Assembly: GCA_910574455.1 (NCBI GenBank)
Contig: CAJSYZ010000008.1
Coordinates: 558,001-622,000 of the forward strand
Reading direction: 5' to 3'
Source of the DNA: Trichaptum fuscoviolaceum
Lineage: Eukaryota > Basidiomycota > Agaricomycetes > Hymenochaetales > Trichaptaceae
DNA length: 64,000 nucleotides
Both the position numbers and the translations under genes were made by a program. The notes below the pieces were generated by a model, which searched no databases, had not been told where the DNA came from, and was given only the letters and a program-made list of their open reading frames with translations. Shown one piece after another: positions 1-12,772 of this stretch (positions are counted from its first letter, which is position 1; each line of letters starts with the position of its first letter).

Positions 1-1942
1 ACATCTCGAACGACTCCGGCTGAGGATCGACCGATAAATTCTGCATCGTCAACTGTCGCGCCATCTTCTTCAAGAATTAACAACAAGCCTTCGTCTTCGA
101 GTAGGGTGGACACTACATTGCAGTCAAGGAAGGGCAAAGGCCATCCGCCGACGATGGAAGAGGAGGCAGAGGAAGCTGTTGACGAGGATGTACGGCAGAT
201 GAACTCTGAGGCGGACGAACTACGCTCCCGTGCTAGTCTCGCACATGTCTCTCCCGACGCCCATCGTTTCAAATTCCAGTTTCCTGCGCCTACACCGCCA
301 TCGCAAGCTAGTAAATCTCGTGTCCGTCAATTACAAGCTGAAGGACCCGGCCCTGGAACACCACCTCATGCTGACATGCGAGACACCCTTATACCTCTAG
401 TTGAACGTGAGACACCTCAGATAGTGAAGAACAAAATGATGCGAGGCGAACATCCTTCCATGAAACAAGCTATCGGCGCGTCTCAATCAGCATCTGTCAA
501 GTCGGCGGATGGTAGCCTAAAGCTAGGCGCTACATCTTCCTCACAAGCCTCGGGCCACAGGAGGCGAACGTCAATGAGCATGCGAGGGAAGCGGATAAGC
601 GCAACTTTTGAAGCCACTGGGATCATAAGTACGGACTTCTCCTGTTGGTATGATATTATCAGGCTTATATTGTCATCAATCGTTAGCGAAACCACACGCG
701 TCTGTATCAGATACTTCGCTCTACAAACATATCGACACAGACTTACCAGAGGCTGAACGTATCCGTCAATTATTGATCTGGACAACCTCGCGAGCGCTGG
801 AGCCCCTGTCCGCGGCCGCAGCAAATGGTCGAGGTCGAAAATCCCTGTCGAGCAAACGACCGCCAGACCAGGACCTGCCTCCACTTCCTCCCGGAGGCGA
901 CCAGCTTCTCAGGGAAGTAGAAGCGGAGTTGATTCGACAGATTGCGGAAAAGAGAATTGACACGAGCGGTTACGGCGGACCATCAGAGGGTAGTTCGAGC
1001 GCATGGGCGTTGAAGGAGAATGAACAGAACGTGCGCAATCGTGCAAGAGAGAAGTTGTTCTCAGAACAGATTGAAGTGTACGTTCTCTATGAACCCGCTA
1101 GCATTCCGTAATTCATAACCAAAGATTGTTACAGGCGCCGGAAAGAAGATGCCGCATGGGTAGAGGTTGGACAGTTCTATGAAACGCACAAGGCAAATGT
1201 GCTTGCTTCGCTCAGCCAACAGCGAAAGGGACGAGCATCCTTATCGGCGAAGGCGAAAGGAAAACAACGCGCGACTTCAATCGAACCAGAGGACCTTGAG
1301 CCTTGGGAGAGTGAATTACCGGAGCAGTTTCGTGGTTCGAAGGGCTACGACGTCGCCAGGTACTTAGTACAAGCAGGCATCGAAGGTGTGAGCAAAGGCG
1401 ATCCTCGAAGAAAAGATTTACTATATATGGTGTGTACTCATCGATATTTAATAAAGAAAACAAACACTGACCCATACCATTTTGCGTCCCAGGAGGATTG
1501 CTTACATTCGGCCGTCAAAGTCGCCCACGAGCTTGTGCAAATAACGGCTTCCGAGCTCGACCGCAGATTTGAACTCCTATCCATATCCCTCGCCCAAACT
1601 TCCACCCCTTCTACAAACCCATCTTCCTCCCACAAACAGTCGACCGTATCTAACTTCGTTCCTCTTCCATCAGCTCCTTCCACTCGCAATCTTGGGCTCG
1701 ATCCTCAGGACTTGCTAAGTGCGATTTCACGCACAGATGCAGCTCGCCCGCGAAGTCAACTCGGCGACGCTGCACGGCGGGCGGCGAAGGATGTTCAACG
1801 CGCGAACGAATCCGTCGTTCAGGGCGGTGAGCACAGTCAGAACCTTTCGGAAAGGAGATTAAAAGATGTTCCACCACCAACACCACGCAAGGCTCCTGGT
1901 ACACCGAAGAGACCTACGACACCTCGCTCGTCAAGAAGATGA
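1..1942 (+). CDS. DSN1: Kinetochore protein Dsn1/Mis13 (Mis12/MIND complex), 5' truncated by window
   Basis: Subunit of the Mis12/MIND complex, which links centromeric chromatin to the outer kinetochore. The window holds four exons: 1-628, 687-1077, 1135-1429 and 1493-1942. They join in frame to at least 587 codons; the start lies upstream. Family signature: a basic stretch containing RRRTS and, a few residues on, GKRIS, followed by EATGII and, across the first intron, TKPHASVS and YKHID. The R-R-x-S/T type sites match the known Aurora B/Ipl1 phosphorylation sites of Dsn1 that control binding to CENP-C, so this regulation is probably kept. The C-terminal third is charged and helical, then low-complexity Pro/Ser/Thr. 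The last intron (1430-1492) is 63 nt and open in frame, so intron retention would add 21 residues without a stop. Assignment rests on motif recognition and is fairly sure; the N-terminus is unknown. Confidence 0.85.
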
Positions 1943-2595
1943 GTATCGACTATGTCTATCACCCTGTAATGACGACCATTCATTGTCTATAGTATAGCTT
2001 CCTTTCCTTTCGTGGGGTCTTCCTGTTTCTGCGCTTCGTGTATTTCGGCCACTCATAATAGGCTGTCGTTTGTCCGTTACATTCTTAAGCACCTTCTCGG
2101 TCTGCGTCATTCCTGTTGTATTTCTGGATTTGCGTATCTCTGATATATCTATCGCCTGTAGCCTTTTATTATTCAATTATTTTTTACTCGCGCTCAAGTT
2201 TTAGGGTCCATTGATTGGATGAAAACCAGACATCGACGCACAAAGAATGAGTTCTGAAAGGTACGGATCGGAAAATCGCACTTCCAATAATTCAATGATA
2301 TTTCAGCTTTGCCCATTGTATGTCGCTCTACTACTTACATGTAGTAGGCAATCTTTGGGCTAAAAGAGGAAGGTCGAAAGTTTCGAGACCTGGAGAGGAT
2401 GTGATAAATATGTGCTTTATAGTAATTTGTTTTACAGGTTTATCTCTAAAGTACAATTGCTTCAAAACTTAGGTGGTATCAAGAGCATTCGACGTCAAAA
2501 GCATAGGCTTGTGACAAAGTAAGAACGTCGACTTGCCTTCCCGTAACAAATCGGAATGTGATTGGCATCCTAAGACTATGGAAGGTCCAAGTAAA
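1943..2595. other. Convergent intergenic region between DSN1 and PSD2
   Basis: The 3' ends of two genes face each other here. The first half is T-rich and probably holds the 3' UTR and poly(A) signals of DSN1. I see no long ORF, RNA gene or repeat in it. Confidence 0.6.
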
Positions 2596-5500
2596 TTATT
2601 GGGAGGAGGAAGAATTGGTTGTAAGGTTCACGGCCGGAGATTTGGATCCGGATCTGGAGCCATTCTTGCGACGTACACGTCCAATTCCCATCCCGACTCG
2701 AACAAGCGTCTCTAAGGAAGCGCGACCGTTGACAAGCAGATCTTCATCCCACTCAACAGCCCCCTTCTCAAAGAGGCAGACAATAGTCGAGCCACCGAAT
2801 GCGAAGTAACCAAATTCCTGCCCGCGCTTGACTTGCTCTCCTTCTTCCACAGTCGTTTTGATGGATCCAACCATCATTGCACCGATGCAGACGGCCATGA
2901 CCCGCCCAAATGTAGGGCTGTCGATGGGTACTATCTTCCGAGCGTTTTCGCCGTATACATCAAGACTCGTACGAATTGCTTGAGGCTGGATGACATAAAT
3001 CAGTATCGTCAATGTGTTTGTAGACTGAGGACTCACGTTGACAGTGTAGTACTCCCCTGCGATGTACGTCATTGGCCCGATTGTCCCATCGACAGGTGAG
3101 TGGAATCGGTGATAGTCTTGCGGAGCCAAACGGAAGATGCAGAGAGCACCACCGTTGTACCTCTCGGCTTGGCCTGAGTATGCTGGGCCAAGCAATCGCG
3201 CAACGCTGAATTCCCTACCCTTAATCCAGAGGCGCGTCGCCTCGTTGACAGTCTCAAACGCCATCATTCGACAGTCCGCACCGCTGACAAGTCGAGTTGG
3301 ATCATCTGGTGCTTCGATCGGCCGTGCCTCTGGCTTGAGTTTGCGGTAGAAGAACTCATTAAATGTTTCTATTAACAGGTGTCAATTCTGTACAGAAGAG
3401 GTAGAAGAAAACTAGTAAACTCACTAAACGAATCTAAAGGATCTAGTATTTCCTCTACTTTGAGATTGTGGAATTGAATGAAAGCAGGGATATCAGCAGC
3501 CGACGCAGGAGAATCGTACTTGATCCCTTGCTTGATAGATAATGATTTGAGTAATCGACGAGCTATAGAGAGTAGATGAGCATCTTGTGTTAAGTTAAGC
3601 TTAGCGTTACGAACCTCTGGCTCCTTCCATTCGGCTCTTTGCACCCTAAAGTTAACCGCAATCAGCAAGTATAACCGAGTCTGTGCGAAAGTAAAATCAC
3701 CTTGTACAACAGCCTAATTCCCAATCTAACATACACCTGCATCTTCTCTTCTTCGAGCTGACCGGTCAAGCGGTTTTGTACGATAATATTGGCAGAGTTC
3801 TAAAATCACTTTCAGGCAATCCACGTCATAAATCAAGACTGACGCACTTACTGCTCCGAGTTTATAATCACCAGCAGACACTTTGGCGATGAGCTTCGTG
3901 TACCATTTCCTCTGAGCCTGATTTGCAGTGACGAAGTTGCTCACAACAATACGATCTACGCGAGCCCAGTCCTGACTCGCACAGACAGCAAGATGTGTGA
4001 CAATATCCACCTCCGCCTTCGAGTTGAGCCGTGGGCGATGGCATAGTGGGCAATTCTTCACGTTGATGACACGTTCCAGATTGTATTCCGCCCCGTTTGA
4101 GCCAGGCGACTCGTCCCCTTCCGCGTCCGATGTAGAGGATGAAGAAGAGTTCTGACGTTGTGCTCGGCCTGGTGCAGACGCCGCAGTCGGTGTGAGTGAC
4201 GCAGTAGGTGTGAGTGACGATGCTTCATATCCGACAGGCACACGAGTAGATGCAGAATCAATAACTGCCTGTGTCAGATTGGTGAGTGGCTGTTGGCTCG
4301 GTTCTGTGGGATGGACTGGCAGAGACTCCTTTCTTCGCTGGTCATTTGAAAGTGAGCTTGGCTGAACGGATGTCGGGTGGACATGCGGCCCAGAGAAGTC
4401 TATATTCTCAAGCTCAAGATGGACCGCCGGCTCATCAGCAAAAAGGTTGGGAGTTGCGGGAGTGCTTGTGTCAGGGGCGGCGGAATCCTCCTGATCGAGA
4501 CGCTTCTTCTCGCTGGCGGGACGGCAAAGTTCTTCCTCAAGACACTGGATCGCTTCGTTCACCGTAAGCTCGTCCTCTTTCGGTTTCTTCCCGTGCCGAG
4601 TGAAGAAGCTGTCAATTGTCGAACCGGACAAAGTCGATCCGAGCGAGTCAAGCATTGACGTCAGCTCTAAGCGAGAAAGACGTCCAGTGTCATCAGTGTC
4701 GTACTGCTTGAGATATTGACGCCAAAATTGCTGACGGAGCGCGTCATACGGCTGGAATTTCGCCCTGCACGGGCCTCAGAACAACTAACATGTGATACGA
4801 TACAAATGAAGCTCACCGGATGGTCAAAACAGGGTTGTGTTTGGACTCCCAAGGCATCTCCTTCGCAGTCTGGAGATTCAGCTTGAACTCCTGCATATCA
4901 TCGGTTGTCGAGACATTTGCTGGATACAGTCCTGTTGCCTCGTCTTTCACTGGTGCGTTCCTCATAAGCTCGCTAACATCAAAGTTCGCATCACCGACGT
5001 GGTCGTTGGAAGAAAGCTTATCCCAGTCAAGTACCGTAAGCTGAACCTTGAACGTCGATTCATATCGGCGAACGTGAAACAGCAGTTTCTCATCCCAAAC
5101 CGGGTTTAGCGAGTGACGGAGTACACGGGTTCGAAACACCTTCTTTCCAAACGAAACGACAACGAAAGGATCCATGTCCCAACCCAAGCGAGTCACTAAG
5201 GCAAAGATCACTTTACTGTGTTAACTGGAGAAGTAACTATAGGAACTCACTGTTCTTCAGTTTCGGAAGATCTGTTGCGCCTTTGATCTCAAGCATGACA
5301 ATTCCCAGAATGTCTTCAGCGGCATTGAAGTTGTAGTCGCGACCCTTCTTTTTCCACTTCGGAAACTTTGTCCTCTTCGCCGCTGTACCGGGTGTCATTG
5401 GCGCTCCTGGTGTCGTTGGACGGGAGGAGTCTGCGTTGGGATATCCTCCAGGCATATTCAACGTCGAGTTACTAGTACTCGAATCAGAGGACACTATGTT

Positions 5501-7075
5501 GGGGAGCGTAGGTCGCTTAAACGGCAGCTTCGGGAGTTTCCCTACGAATTTTGGTTTGGGAGAAGGCGCTGGCGATGTACCCACCATCCCTGTTACAGAA
5601 AACGAGGAGGCCGGAGCTTGCAAGCTAGCAGCGGGCGCTACAGCAACGGGAGACGGTGCGACAATGCTCACATTTGGCGTCACAGTCACCGGAGACGCGA
5701 CTGGCGTCGGAGAGCCTGGAGAGGATACCTCTGTTGGAGTTTTGACAGGTTCGGGTGACTCTGGACGGGGAGAGGCAGGAACCTGACGCGTTTCACGTTC
5801 ACTCTCATCCTCGTCATCATCCCAATTTGCTTCTGCCTCTAGGTCACCTTCACCATATGCTTGCTCTTCGGCATCGTCAGAGCTGAGTTCGTCGTCGTCG
5901 AAGGACCGTATGGCGTCACTTGATCGGACTGTGCCAATTCCCTCCGTCTTGATGTTGAAGAGAAACAATCAGCATAAGAAAAGAAAGACGTAAAATTCGA
6001 AAGAAGCAGAGGACATAGAGACTGATGCTACCATTGACGAGTCGGAAGCACTAGAAGACAGAAGTCGTGACATGAAACGTCACTTCAGACTTCTCCAGCC
6101 CAGACTCCGAATTTCCTGCGAGCCGCCACTGCCAACATCCAACTTCCCCGCAGATCCCCGGGGCAGAAATATACTGAAAAGCGATTCATATCCGCTCCCA
6201 GAAGTTGAATATGGTAATTCGTAGCAGAAGATGTTGCAGAGGCCTCCGCAGATACTCGTCAAGGCCGGAACGAACATACAGACGAGATGAATGAATGAGT
6301 CTGGAAGAGAAGCTTACCGGTGGAGCCGAAACGATAGTCATATCCGCCTTCTTAGCACGACGTAGTATTTCACTATAAATCTCGCCGAAGTCCATACCAT
6401 GGTTTACACTTTTGGGGCGTACAAAACCCAGCTTGACTTGAATAGATCCCGTTGCGATAGTGTTGGCACGAGAGGACAATACATTGACTGTTATGGGCTG
6501 CGAACAAAGACCATATGAGCGCAAATCAACGACTAGTTTAAGGAAAGATTTACATCATTGTCAGGATCCTCGAATCCCCTCGCAGCGCCGTCTTTGAACC
6601 AATCCGCTAAACTAATAGAGGCCTCGCCGAGATAATCCTTCGTGAGCACATCTTTATCCCAAACGATGAGTTCCAGCACACCAAGTCGGCCTGCCAGCGA
6701 AAGATAGATAGGGAAGTCAAATGTGGCATCTTTCGCAACGAATGTTGGATTGACTGTCTTCTTTACAACCGGTGTACTGTGCTTCGTCCGCGCGAGCGAT
6801 GCAACGATGAACCTACACCGGCACCATTGTAGTTGTATTTAGTCCGTGGCGCTTATAAGAGTGACAAAATAATCATGTACGTACGGATCACTCGTGCCTC
6901 CTTTGTCTTTTGCCAGAAGATCCTTGCCTCCCAGTATTTGCACCCTCAGAATAACAACGGGCAGTTCGCCTGATATCGGCGACATACCGCTGCCTCGCCC
7001 TATACCAGGAAAGCGCGCGACCTTGAGAGCTCGTTTGGTGAACCTGATGGCCTTCTTCTTCTGCCCCACGGCCAT
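2596..7075 (-). CDS. PSD2: Phosphatidylserine decarboxylase 2 (C2-C2-EF-hand-PSD)
   Basis: Converts phosphatidylserine to phosphatidylethanolamine with a self-generated pyruvoyl group; PSD2-type enzymes act on Golgi/endosomal membranes. Eleven exons: 7075-6885, 6812-6554, 6497-6318, 5947-5251, 5195-4817, 4764-3852, 3799-3701, 3645-3615, 3562-3425, 3368-3037, 2985-2596; they sum to 1202 codons plus stop. In order: an N-terminal C2 domain ([22 protein letters not shown]), an acidic Pro/Ser-rich linker, a second C2 domain ([32 protein letters not shown]), an EF-hand loop [12 protein letters not shown], a Cys-containing segment, then the PSD core ([47 protein letters not shown]). The self-cleavage site is FGGST, matching the usual (L/G)GST. 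Start is the ATG at 7075; a stop lies upstream in frame without an earlier ATG, but a further 5' exon is not excluded. The 370-nt intron 6317-5948 is far longer than the others (51-72 nt). Confidence 0.93.
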
Positions 7076-7776
7076 GCTACGCCCGTCGTTGTTGGTGACG
7101 GGGTTGAGTGGGCGTTGTTTCGAGATAGACGTTGTCAAAGCGCTAAGCAAAGTACGGTTGAGCTCATGCTGGAGTTAATATGCACCGGCAAAGGGCGCAA
7201 AATATGTAGCACAGATCTATTGACTCGGAGCGCCCGGGTGCCGAACACAGGATCGGACAACCGGCCGCCTGACGAGCAAACTGTAGTACGAATTACCCAA
7301 TAAGACGTCTACACTCCAATTTGAGAGGAGGCACTTCATAGAATAATCTAGACAAATCTTGATTGAGAGGGTTTACTTCCTAATACTAAAGCTACTCATC
7401 CGGGAATCGCGTGTCGATCAATTCGCATCGCAACCGTAAAGGCCATCACTTATATGCACAGCGCAAAATCAGCGCCCGAAGTCGGTGCAGGCACATCCGA
7501 CATAGCCATAATATAGAAAGGCACATGTATGTACATGATGCTGTTGTATACCGGGACAAAAGCACCACGCTTGTTCAGTGTCCGCGTGTACAATTTACAC
7601 TGTAATAATCATTCTAATCCGCCAAAGCAAGCTTGGTCTTTTCGAAATGCACACATTCAGAACTAAACATCCACTTCAAATCATTGACAGTACATAGTAC
7701 ATTAATCATAAATGCCAGATTAGGTCTGAGTCATACAAACTTCGTGAGCGGAAAGAAATACCGGTTCTCATAATCC
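7076..7776. other. Intergenic: PSD2 upstream region and transporter 3' flank
   Basis: About 0.7 kb holding the PSD2 promoter and 5' UTR at the high end of the coordinates' gene order and the 3' flank of the downstream transporter. Only short, unconvincing ORFs are present. I see no RNA gene or repeat. Confidence 0.5.
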
Positions 7777-10459
7777 TCAAGCGTTGAGCGTAATCATATC
7801 CATTTTTTCAGAGCTGCTCTTCGGTTCATCGTGCATGTTTGATGCATATGCATCGAGACCGACGCGCTTGTGAATGGCAGCAAGGCGCTCCATGTCTTGG
7901 ATAGAGCTTTTCCCCTCATCGCCAAAGACTTCGTCCATTTCTTCAAGAGAAAGACCCTTCGTCTCAGGAACCTATGAAATAATACAGATTATGTCATTGC
8001 CTGCTAGTTATAATTATACTCGACCACGACTTACAAATATCCAGATGAAAAGTCCGCCCATGAATGAGAAGACCTGGCGTGCGGCATGATATTCAGTATC
8101 AATACGTAGCAAACTGGTGGAACGGAACTTACGCCGAAGAAAATGAACGTGCCAAATCGCAGATGTTGCAACATCGTCGGTGTCACCTGTCCAACAATAA
8201 AGTTGTTCATCTGCATAAAACGCCAATCAGATCAATCAGATGCACTGCTAAAGCTTTAGTTCGGGGACAAGAAGTACCCAGTTGGAAGATGCAGCAATGG
8301 AAAGACCCTTTCCGCGAACACTCAAAGGCCAGATCTCAGCGACGAGAATCCAAGCACACGGACCCCAACTGTAGCCGAAACCCATTGCAAAGATCCAAAC
8401 CAGTGCACAAGCGGCCCACCCCGCTGCTCTGTGTCTAGATTTATGACGGGAATTAGCAAGGATGGCGAAACGTGTGGTTTGTGCTACTTACTGTGGCCAT
8501 GAATCCTCGTATAGACCGGTGAGAATTGCGACAATGATATGACAAGCAGCCATGAGGAAAGCACCTGAGACACTGTGACAAGTCTCAATCGAAGGAACAA
8601 ATCTCTTTGGTCCATAAGAGCTTACAGCACAGGCTTCCGGCCCCAGTCATCAATCCAGATCACGGCAGGGATCGTAGCCAAGAACATCCTATACGGAAAG
8701 GGGTCAGGCTTCCGTCATACTAGAGCAATTACTGGCTTACGCGATGCCCACAACACCTGTCGCCAATAGAGAATTTGTATTTCCTGTCAAGCCAAGCGAC
8801 GTGAAGATGCTCGGTGCGTAGTACAGAATAGCATTTACACCAGTCCATTGCTGGAAGAACATGGTCCTTTTCTATGGTTAACCTTTCGCTTCAAGATGAA
8901 GGATAAGTGATGATACTCACAAAGTGCCAGTGGCAACTCGCAGAAACAAAGCTGGTAATAATCAGTTAGTGCTCCTGCAGAGCCTTGTTTGGTGAATCAG
9001 AACTGGACATACTCTTTGAGGTCAATAGGCTCAAGTAATCGAACAATCCGAGCTTGAAGTTCGACTTGAAACTACCATCCTGGTACTGTGGGAACTTCTG
9101 CTGTGATGTCTCGACTTCAAACAGGTACTGTGCTCTGATTTCTCTATAGACATAAGTTCAGCAAAGCTGGGGTCGTATTCAAATTTCCGAAAGTCATACA
9201 AAAATTCAATTTGCACAAGGTCATCGTCGGGGGGAAGATTCCTCGCCCTGCTCAGAACCTGGAGGGCCTCGTCATCTCGGCCTTGATTAACAAGCCAACG
9301 AGGAGAGAATGGCATGAACAGGATACCGGCGCCAAGGATAAAGGCCGGAACGAGTTGAAGCGCAAGCGGGATACGCCACGCTGCTTCGTGCTGTGTTGGT
9401 CCGGATCCCCCAATGAAGTTCGTGCCGTAGTCGATCCAAAAGGAGACCATGATTCCAAACGTAATGGCAAGTTGTTGCAGTGCGACAAGCGAACCACGGA
9501 CCTCCGGCGGTGCAAGTTCGGCACTTTGATAGCGCAATTCAGTGCACCGGCCAAGCGAAAAGAAATGAAGGTCGGAAACTTACTTGTACAGCGGCACGCA
9601 CATACTCAGCGATCCGACTCCCAAACCAGTCACAAACCGTCCTGTTCGCGGGAAACATAGCACATGAGACCTTGATCATCAAGCAGAGCATGCAAAGGGC
9701 TCACCTCCAAGGATCGAGGAGGGGTGGAAGGCAGCGGTCTGGACCACGACACCAATGCAAAAAACCACAACGGCTGTCTTCAATATCAATGGTCTGAACC
9801 TCGGGAATGATGGGAGAAGCGCTACCTAAGACAATCGTCCTCTTTCTTGAGAGCTTGTCTGCGAGATAACCAGTGCAAAGCACTCCGAACCATGCACCGA
9901 ACTCAAGAATGGCAACAAGCCAGCCCTTAGTGTTTGAATTCGTGACAGCTGAGCCCATTCGTGCATCGAACGAATACATCCTATAACGTGATGTTAGGTT
10001 TTTCGATATGCGCGAAATGTGATGACGAATGTACCCCAGAACACCAGAGAAAACACCCTATGCGAATTAGGAAGTAAATATTGTTTTGACAATGAAAGCC
10101 AGGTAATTGAATGCAACTAACCTGGTTGTAGCCTATTCATAACGAGCAAGTGATCTTTCAGATATGATCGAAAACAAGCCTTTGCGAACGCACCATATAG
10201 TCTACGCGATGTAGTAGAGCATGAGTGAGGTTCTGTAAGTCGTAAGAAGGAGGTGCTTACAATCCACCAAGTGAAGCGAAAACAGCGATAGCAAAGATTC
10301 GTCGGTTATGAACAAGTCCAGCCTACAGCAAACGAACGACTCAGTATTCACTAACCTTCTCTCTGACAGGACAATGTTCACCCATCCTGATTTGCCTTGA
10401 AGCGCGCGACGACGAATAATAGCCTCGCTCGCGGTTGTTACACCACCTCCGCCTGCCAT
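7777..10459 (-). CDS. MFS sugar (hexose-type) transporter, with 8-, 11- and 23-nt exons
   Basis: A 12-helix sugar:proton symporter-type permease of the plasma membrane. The start ATG at 10459 opens a short cytosolic tail. Exons 10459-10382, 10322-10261, 10201-10194 (8 nt), 10132-10122 (11 nt), 10057-10035 (23 nt) and one beginning at 9980 join in frame to give FASLGGLLYGYNQGVFSGVL, the typical first helix. Later landmarks: [17 protein letters not shown] (loop 2-3 signature), [28 protein letters not shown] (sugar-transporter signature 2), a long middle loop with [30 protein letters not shown], and the C-terminal [18 protein letters not shown]. The tail ends at the stop at 7777-7779. Roughly fourteen exons in all. 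Residues fit a monosaccharide transporter, but the substrate cannot be read from sequence. It is related to, but clearly not a recent copy of, the transporter at 27860-30072. Confidence 0.9.
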
Positions 10460-11509
10460 GGTTGAAGATAGCAGAAACGAGAGCAAGAGTACTGCTGCTT
10501 CTCATGCCCAAGGTTGATAAAGAGACCGCTTCGCCGTGGACCCATATATCCGAGAGCTTCTTGGCCACCCTGATATGAATGGAGAACGAAGTGTTCCCTG
10601 TTTGTACGCCCAGGTAGCCTTTGAACCTGCATCATGCATCAGCTTCGCCGGAAGCACTATTCACGAGTGCTATTTTCGCGACTCGAAAACCGATATGGGC
10701 GATAGCTCCAGTTTCGCCTTGGTCTTGTGATGAGTCTGATCCACCTCGCTGAGAAGTTTCGCAGTCATAGACAGGCGAGCGGACCGATAGACCCCGTCGC
10801 CATACATTATGACAAGAAAAGAACACCAGGAGAAATCTCGGAACCGTCAGCTAGTTCGACCGATGGTTCTGGCCAAGTCTAGCAGATGATGGTGTAATCC
10901 CATAGCATTGTACACTTTAGCAAATGATGCGAGGACGACGGGGGAGAGGGGGAGAAAACAAAGTGTATAACCAGCCTCGACTATTACTATTGGTCGGGAT
11001 GCCACTTTCGATTCCAGATTCGTTCGCTTTGAATTCCCTTAGTGTAGCCGCAATGTCGTTTGTTGGTATGGCCGAAATCCGACAAATGAATTGACGTCTT
11101 AGCAGGAGGTAGGAAGATATGCAATCGATAACTCGTGAGCGCTGATAAAATCTCGCATAAATTTGTCTCAGGAGAGAGCAGACAAGAATTTCAGGTAAAG
11201 AGTTGAAGAGGTAAGGTTACAATGAGCAATAATGATAAAAGAAGGTGATCAAGAACCAAAAAGCCAAATAGGAAAGGATGGACCTCACGGGTTTTTGGGA
11301 TCCACCAGTCGTATTTAGACATCATGCACGTCCAGTCGATCGAGGGCAGAATGGAAGCAGACCTGTATGCCACTACTTCGCGAAGCACAGTGGCGGTACA
11401 TGCTCGAATATTGGGTACCAGGCAATGTGATGGATCACTAAGCTTACCCGCTGATATTAGCCACGACCAGGCGAAGTCTCGTGATATGCGCACTTTCCAC
11501 TTCTCCATC
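10460..11509. other. Promoter region of the sugar transporter
   Basis: About 1 kb between the transporter start and the stop of the Myb-like gene, both on the minus strand. It should hold the transporter promoter. ORFs here are short and without recognisable domains. An ATTGG (inverted CCAAT) lies near 10999, more than 500 nt from the start codon. I see no repeat or RNA gene. Confidence 0.45.
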
Positions 11510-12772
11510 TTACGGGGATTGAACTCCTAGCCGGTCCTTGTCTACGTCGAAATCCTCCAATTCAGCGCGAAGGTACATTGACCGGGCTCTGGGGTTGTGT
11601 ATAGCAAGATATGCATCCGCAGCTGAAGGTCGACGTCGGAACAATCGTACAACCTTCACGAATTCTTCATCTTGCAGATTTTCTGAGGACTCGACAACTT
11701 GGATTGCAGTCGCCATAGCCGAAAGGACAACAGGTGATGGTGCTTGCTGATGCGGTGGAGGTGGTGGAGGTGCGTAAGCATAAGCAGGGGCTGGAGCAGA
11801 AACTGAAGAGAATGATTGTTGGGATTGAGGTTGGGATTGGGTTGTACGTGTCCGCTTGTGCTGAGACACGGATTGACCAGCGGTTGACTTTCTTTTGCCG
11901 TTCAACTCGGTGCTTGCTGACGGAGTGAATAAGAGAGCTTGTCTATCATTCCCTGGCGATCCTGGACCGCCTTCGGGCGCCTTCCACGCATGCGCGAGTT
12001 CTGGAGGACCATCCTCCGAGGACCCATCTAAAAGTCGTTCAACGCGAGTGTATCCCGGGAAAGGCTTCTTTTTCCAGGGCTGAGCATCTTTATGGTCCTG
12101 GATAATTGCCAAGGTTTGTCAGTATCCGATGCATGGAAACGAAGAAACATATCCGTCTTACAGCGAGGTAGCTTTGCCAATCTGACGCGCTTGCTGTCAC
12201 CATGCAAGTCTCCTCATCCCAGGAAAAGAGTGGTTGGCTGCGAAGATACTTGACATGGCGATACTCAATTTTGAGCTGATGACCGTCTCATCAGTAAGCA
12301 GCCGGGCAGAATTCAAAGATAAACAATTTACACGTTGCCAACGAGCCTTGCATTGCTGCACCGTTTTCTTCCCTCCTCCGCTAACAACCTCACTTCCTTC
12401 CAGAGCAACAGCTATTTCATTCCATGCTTCATTCGTCCACTTCATGTCACGCGCTCGGCCCATTTCACGTTGTTTGATTAGTGCGTCCAGAAGGTCTATA
12501 TCGTCGCGTGAAGTCCATTTGGAGTTCTTTTCGTTGTTCGCTCCTTGGGAACTACTAGTATTCTCCTCCTGATCCTGGCTTGGCTGCTGCTGAACTTGCT
12601 GGTGTTGGTTGTGATAATAGGAGCCTTGCGCGGGCGCCGCAGGTGCAGGTTGCGGTGCTACGGCTTGAAAGATGGTGGATTGTTGAGGAGGATATGGGTA
12701 GTTTGGATGAGAGTGTGTATGAGCAGTATACGAGTTTGCCGCGACGGGTGCAGGATAGGATCCATCAGCCAT
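11510..12772 (-). CDS. Myb/SANT-like DNA-binding domain protein
   Basis: Likely transcriptional regulator. Three exons (12772-12332, 12275-12162, 12097-11510) give 380 codons plus stop. Residues about 1-75 are a low-complexity Pro/Gln/His/Tyr-rich arm. A Myb/SANT-like domain follows at about 85-175: KWTSRDDIDLLDALIKQRE, then MKWTNEAWNEIAVAL, CKARWQRLKIEYRHVKYL and FSWDEETCMVTA, with the regular tryptophans of the Agaricomycete family in which a Myb/SANT-like domain replaces a classical Myb repeat. The C-terminal half carries WKKKPFPGYTRVERLLDG, basic patches (GKRKST, KRTRTT), a Gln/Pro-rich stretch with seven prolines, and a helical end. The architecture, an N-terminal DNA-binding module with disordered arms, suits a transcription factor or a domesticated-transposase relative, since this domain is also found in transposon-derived proteins. 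Target and role are unknown. Confidence 0.8.
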
